NCBI GenBank assembly: GCA_035566535.1
Contig: DATMRA010000054.1
Location: forward strand, 1 to 7,863
Direction: 5' to 3'
Source: JAFARE01 sp035566535
GTDB taxonomy: Bacteria; Chloroflexota; Dormibacteria; Aeolococcales; Aeolococcaceae
Length of the DNA: 7,863 nucleotides
The notes beneath the pieces were generated by a model, which saw nothing but the letters and a program-made list of their open reading frames with translations, did no database searches and was not told where the DNA came from. This document shows positions 5,256 to 7,863 of the stretch, in pieces. Numbering within the stretch: the stretch's first letter is position 1; each line of letters begins with the position of its first letter. A program made the position numbers and the translations under genes.

Positions 5256-6815
5256 GTGTCCCAGACCGGAGTTCATCCCATAACCGAGTTAGCGGCCCTC
5301 ATCGGGCTTGTCGTTGCCGCCGCATTCGCGGTCGGCGCGCTCCTGTACGCACGAAGCAGCATCGCGCGGGCACGCGAATCGAGCCATGCCGACGACCTTC
5401 GCCAGGAAGACCTGCGCGTCGTCGCCGAACAGGACAGCAAGGCAATCCTCCTGGCCGCGAAGGAGGAAGCTGCGCGGCGCCGGGACGAGGGCGAGACCGA
5501 GATCCGCGAACGTCGGGCTGAGGTCGCCCGCCTCGAGCAGCGCACCAGCCAGCGTGAGGAAGGCATCGAGCGCCGCCTGCGCGAGCTGGATTCGAACGAG
5601 CAACGTCTGGGTCGCCGAGAGACCGAGCTCGAAGCCCTGCGCCAGTCGATCGAAGATCAACGCGCGACGATCGAACGGGAGCTGGAGCGTGTCGCCGCGT
5701 TGTCGCAGGACGAGGCGCGCGCGGAGCTGCTGAGCGCCGTGGAAGGGGAGCTGACCGGGGAGATCGCCGAGCGCATCCGCGCAGCCGAGACCCGCGTCCG
5801 CGAGGAAGCGGCTGAGAAGAGCCGGGAAATCCTGATCACCGCGATGCAGCGCCAGGCATCGGAGGAGACCGGCGACGCGTCGGTCACCGTCGTGCAGCTG
5901 CCGTCAGACGAGCTCAAGGGCCGGATCATCGGCCGCGAGGGCCGCAACATTCGCGCCCTCGAGGCCGCCACGGGCGTCGACATCATCGTCGACGACACGC
6001 CTGAGGCGGTGGTGCTCAGCGCCTTCGACCCCGTGCGTCGCGAGGTGGCGCGGGCGGCCCTGGAGCGCCTCTTCGCGGACGGCCGGATCCATCCGGCGCG
6101 CATCGATGAGATGGTCACCAAGAGCCGCAACGAGCTGGCTCAGCGGATCAAGCAGGACGGCGAGCAGGCGATGCAGGAGGTCGGCATCACCAACGTGCAC
6201 CCGGAGCTGGCCCGCCTGCTGGGCACGCTCCGCTTTCGCACGTCGTATGGGCAGAACGTGCTCGCCCACGCAGTCGACAGCGCCGGCATCGCCGGGATGA
6301 TCGCAGCCGAGATCGGTTTCGACGAGCAGCTGGCCAAGGAGGCCGCGCTGTTCCACGACATCGGCAAGGCGGTGGAGCACGAGGTGGAGGGATCGCACGC
6401 GATCATCGGCGGCGAGATCCTCGCCCGCCTGGGACGCAAGCCGGCGGTCGTGCACGCGGTGCGCGCGCATCACTACGACGAGGAGCCCCGCTCGACCCTC
6501 GCATTCATCGTGATGACGGCCGACGCCATCAGCGCCTCACGACCCGGGGGCCGGCGCGAGTCGCTGGCAGGCTCGATCAAGCGCCTGGAACGGATCGAGG
6601 CCATCGCCAACGACTTCCCCGGGGTTGAACGGAGCTTCGCCATGCAGGCCGGCAAGGAGTTGCGCGTCATGGTCAAGCCCGAGGAGATCGACGACGACGC
6701 CGCCCAGGTCATGGCGCGCCAGATCGCCAAGCGGCTGCACGGGGAAGGAAGCTACACCGGCCGAATCAAGGTGGTGGTGCTGCGCGAAACCCGTTCGGTG
6801 GAGTACGCGAAGTAA
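5256..6815 (+). CDS. rny: Ribonuclease Y (membrane-anchored endoribonuclease)
   Basis: RNase Y starts mRNA decay by endonucleolytic cleavage from the inner face of the membrane. With GTG 5256 it has 519 residues, very close to the usual 520. Order of parts: an N-terminal transmembrane helix (about 13-31), a long charged coiled coil (about 35-200), a KH RNA-binding domain (about 210-275) with the GxxG loop in G-R-I-I-G-R-E-G-R-N-I-R, and an HD hydrolase domain (about 320-430). Likely metal ligands are His338 in V-L-A-H-A-V, His367-Asp368 in L-F-H-D-I-G-K, His381 and Asp423 in T-A-D-A-I-S-A. The C-terminus ends in the conserved V-K-P-E-E-I-D and G-R-I-K-V-V-V-L-R-E-T-R segments. The open frame runs further upstream without family similarity; GTG 5256 is the first plausible start before the membrane helix, though its ribosome site is weak. 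spoVS follows on the same strand. Confidence 0.95.
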   Translation: MSQTGVHPITELAALIGLVVAAAFAVGALLYARSSIARARESSHADDLRQEDLRVVAEQDSKAILLAAKEEAARRRDEGETEIRERRAEVARLEQRTSQREEGIERRLRELDSNEQRLGRRETELEALRQSIEDQRATIERELERVAALSQDEARAELLSAVEGELTGEIAERIRAAETRVREEAAEKSREILITAMQRQASEETGDASVTVVQLPSDELKGRIIGREGRNIRALEAATGVDIIVDDTPEAVVLSAFDPVRREVARAALERLFADGRIHPARIDEMVTKSRNELAQRIKQDGEQAMQEVGITNVHPELARLLGTLRFRTSYGQNVLAHAVDSAGIAGMIAAEIGFDEQLAKEAALFHDIGKAVEHEVEGSHAIIGGEILARLGRKPAVVHAVRAHHYDEEPRSTLAFIVMTADAISASRPGGRRESLAGSIKRLERIEAIANDFPGVERSFAMQAGKELRVMVKPEEIDDDAAQVMARQIAKRLHGEGSYTGRIKVVVLRETRSVEYAK

Positions 6816-6923
6816 CGATCGGATCGCGCAAACTCGGTCCAATCGCCACGACAGGCACAATCGTTCCGGATAATGTCCACAACCACGCACACGTCCACGC
6901 AAACTGGCCCTAAGGGTTCTGCC

Positions 6924-7190
6924 GTGCCATTGGAAATCCTCAAAGTCTCAGCAACAAGCAAGCCCGTCGCAGTCGCCGGTGCCATCGCCGGTGTCGTGCG
7001 CAGCCAGTCGAAGGTCGAGGTCCAGGCGATCGGCGCCGGGGCCATCAACCAGGCGATAAAAGCGATCGCCATCTCTCGCGGCTACGTCGCCCCAGGCGGT
7101 CTCGACCTCGTCTGCATCCCCTCGTTCATCGACATATCGATTGACGGCGAGGAGCGCACGGGCATCCGCCTGATCGTCGAAGTCCGATAG
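6924..7190 (+). CDS. spoVS: Stage V sporulation protein S family protein
   Basis: SpoVS is a small Alba-like protein, named from Bacillus sporulation but widespread in bacteria that do not sporulate; its molecular role is poorly known and probably involves nucleic-acid binding or regulation. From GTG 6924 it has 88 residues, near the family's 86, and matches along its length: L-K-V-S-A at the start, V-A-G-A-I-A-G-V-V-R, the hallmark V-Q-A-I-G-A-G-A-I-N-Q-A-I-K-A-I-A-I, then R-G-Y-V-A-P-G-G-L-D-L and a C-terminal I-D-G-E-E-R-T-G-I-R-L-I-V-E. TAAGGG lies about seven bases upstream of this GTG. An in-frame ATG at 6873 would add a 17-residue Thr/Ser-rich stretch that other family members lack and has no clear ribosome site. 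It lies 108 bases after rny and is probably partly co-transcribed with it; AT-rich GATAAT at 6869-6874 is a possible extra -10 element. Confidence 0.93.
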   Translation: MPLEILKVSATSKPVAVAGAIAGVVRSQSKVEVQAIGAGAINQAIKAIAISRGYVAPGGLDLVCIPSFIDISIDGEERTGIRLIVEVR

Positions 7191-7220
7191 GCAGCCGGGA
7201 TAGACAGAGGGCGTCACTCC

Positions 7221-7243
7221 GCTAGCCCATAGAGGCGGGCAGC
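7221..7243 (+). repeat. Intergenic hairpin 1 (spoVS-miaB gap)
   Basis: GCTAGCCC (7221-7228) pairs with GGGCAGC (7237-7243) across an 8-base loop, leaving one bulged A. It lies 30 bases after the spoVS stop. No T-tract follows. It is the first of three consecutive stable hairpins in a 340-base stretch (7191-7530) in which I see no gene. Confidence 0.5.
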
Positions 7244-7262
7244 AGAGGGTCCTCCGCCGTAC

Positions 7263-7293
7263 GGGGTCGGGACGCCTTTGGCGTCCTCGCCCC
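7263..7293 (+). repeat. Intergenic hairpin 2, long and near-perfect; possible T-less terminator
   Basis: GGGG (7263-7266) pairs with CCCC (7290-7293), and GGACGCC (7270-7276) with GGCGTCC (7280-7286) around a TTT triloop. The two stems are separated by a symmetric TCG/TCG internal loop. This is the strongest inverted repeat in the window. It could end the rny-spoVS transcript without a T-tract, as is common in high-GC bacteria, or be part of a structured leader upstream of miaB. Confidence 0.55.
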
Positions 7294-7328
7294 TCGGCTC
7301 TCGCCGCGGGGACCGCCGCGGCTCCGAG
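7293..7328 (+). repeat. Intergenic hairpin 3 (GC-rich)
   Basis: GCCGCGG (7303-7309) pairs perfectly with CCGCGGC (7316-7322) around the loop GGACCG, and CTCGG (7293-7297) with CCGAG (7324-7328) extends the stem after an asymmetric internal loop. It directly follows hairpin 2. Tandem GC-rich stems like this suggest a folded RNA or a REP-like element. Confidence 0.5.
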
Positions 7329-7383
7329 ACGCCGGCTTCGAACCCTCCGCTGCCGCGCCTCTCGGGCTTCACCGTTAGCCGCC

Positions 7384-7410
7384 TTGTCGGATCCCGGCCG
7401 CTGGTAGGCT
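7384..7410 (+). promoter_or_regulatory. Weak candidate promoter for miaB
   Basis: TTGTCG (7384-7389) and TAGGCT (7405-7410) resemble -35 and -10 elements of high-GC bacteria, but the spacer is only 15 bases. They lie downstream of the three hairpins and about 120 bases before the miaB start. If real, miaB has its own transcript that excludes the hairpins. Confidence 0.25.
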
Positions 7411-7515
7411 TCGACCATCAACCAGATACCTCTGCTAAGCAGTTCGGCGCGCACCTTTGTGCCGCTTCCGCTGGTCACGCGACAGCCCAAGCGGCAGCCG
7501 ATTGTGCCCGTGCTC

Positions 7516-7521
7516 GGGAGG
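7516..7521 (+). promoter_or_regulatory. Ribosome binding site of miaB (GGGAGG)
   Basis: GGGAGG lies nine bases before GTG 7531. It decides the start among several in-frame GTG codons (7459, 7504, 7510, 7531), since none of the others has a comparable site. Confidence 0.7.
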
Positions 7522-7530
7522 CCGCCGCGC

Positions 7531-7863
7531 GTGCATCTGTGGCACATCGGCTGTCAGATGAACGACGCCGATCGCGAGCAGCTGGCCGAGCAGTTCGCTG
7601 ACATCGGCTTCGTGGCCGAGGTGCCGCTCGCCGAGGCTGATCTGGCGGTGCTCATCACCTGCACCGTGCGCGCCAACGCTGAGCAGAAGGTCTTTGGGAA
7701 GTTCCGTGAGCTGATCCCGTGGAAACGTGAGCGCGCCGGGCGCGCCATCGCCGTGACCGGGTGCATGGCGGTGGAGCACGGCGAGGCGATGCTCGATCGC
7801 CTGCCCGAGCTCGACTACGTCTTCGACGTGCGCGACCCCGACGGCTTCATGGCCAAGCTGCAG
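7531..7863 (+). CDS. miaB: tRNA-2-methylthio-N6-dimethylallyladenosine synthase MiaB, N-terminal part (3' end outside window)
   Basis: MiaB is a radical-SAM methylthiotransferase that adds the 2-methylthio group to i6A at position 37 of tRNAs reading codons that begin with U. Only the first 111 codons are present, covering the N-terminal UPF0004 domain. The three cysteines that hold the auxiliary [4Fe-4S] cluster are visible: Cys8 in I-G-C-Q-M-N, Cys44 in L-I-T-C-T-V-R and Cys78 in V-T-G-C-M-A. The motif V-R-x-x-A-E-Q-K also fits MiaB better than RimO or MtaB. GTG 7531 with its GGGAGG site gives a protein that begins just seven residues before the first cysteine, a compact N-terminus. The radical-SAM CxxxCxxC motif and the TRAM domain lie beyond the window. 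The gene follows spoVS after a 340-base structured gap. Confidence 0.92.
   Translation, partial: MHLWHIGCQMNDADREQLAEQFADIGFVAEVPLAEADLAVLITCTVRANAEQKVFGKFRELIPWKRERAGRAIAVTGCMAVEHGEAMLDRLPELDYVFDVRDPDGFMAKLQ

Noticed and set aside
7330..7350. TTCGAA sequence resembling a tRNA T-loop
   Set aside because: Neither strand gives a matching T-stem, anticodon arm or acceptor stem around it.
6948..7547. 199-codon minus-strand open frame across spoVS and the following gap
   Set aside because: It runs antisense to the well-supported spoVS gene, has no recognisable domain, and spans the hairpin region; high GC explains the lack of stops.
7278..7601. 107-codon plus-strand open frame in the spoVS-miaB gap
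   Set aside because: It overlaps the start of miaB in another frame and reads as Arg/Ala/Ser-rich filler without a ribosome site.

Overview
The window is about 65% GC and densely coding. It most resembles a high-GC soil or environmental bacterium of the Chloroflexota/Dormibacterota type or another deep Terrabacteria lineage. The reasons are the gene order recA-recX ... rny-spoVS-miaB, a SpoVS protein beside RNase Y, frequent GTG starts, and a MiaB that opens almost directly with its first cluster cysteine. The phylum is an inference from gene content and codon style; no rRNA is present to confirm it.

Left edge (1-678, + strand): the last 56 codons of recA, then recX 13 bases downstream, so the recombinase and its modulator form a tight operon. 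Middle (701-5057): a block of accessory genes sits between recX and rny. It starts with a minus-strand regulatory cluster read from right to left: an ECF sigma factor (start near 2567), a membrane protein that looks like its anti-sigma factor (overlapping the sigma gene by 8 bases), and a lipoprotein (701-1264). The extracytoplasmic domain of the anti-sigma protein and the mature part of the lipoprotein are paralogous: they align without gaps over about 110 residues, are roughly half identical, and share two cysteines. This is the most interesting object in the window. It is followed by an aldo/keto reductase (2700-3671, +), divergent from the sigma gene, and an MFS transporter (3684-5057, -), convergent with the reductase.

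Right part (5058-7863, + strand): RNase Y, the small nucleic-acid-binding protein SpoVS, a 340-base non-coding stretch with three consecutive hairpins, and the first 111 codons of miaB. RNase Y, SpoVS and MiaB are housekeeping or RNA-centred genes whose neighbourhood with recA is also known in Bacillus, so the middle block looks inserted into, or retained within, an old conserved neighbourhood.

Proposed logic of the cluster: the sigma factor is held at the membrane by the anti-sigma protein. The outside domain of the anti-sigma protein and the lipoprotein carrying the same domain may bind the same ligand or each other, so the lipoprotein could act as a co-sensor, decoy or target gene. A shared 9-base AT-rich box upstream of both the sigma gene and the lipoprotein gene is a candidate autoregulated promoter element. 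No tRNA, rRNA, CRISPR array, insertion sequence or classical T-tracted terminator was seen.
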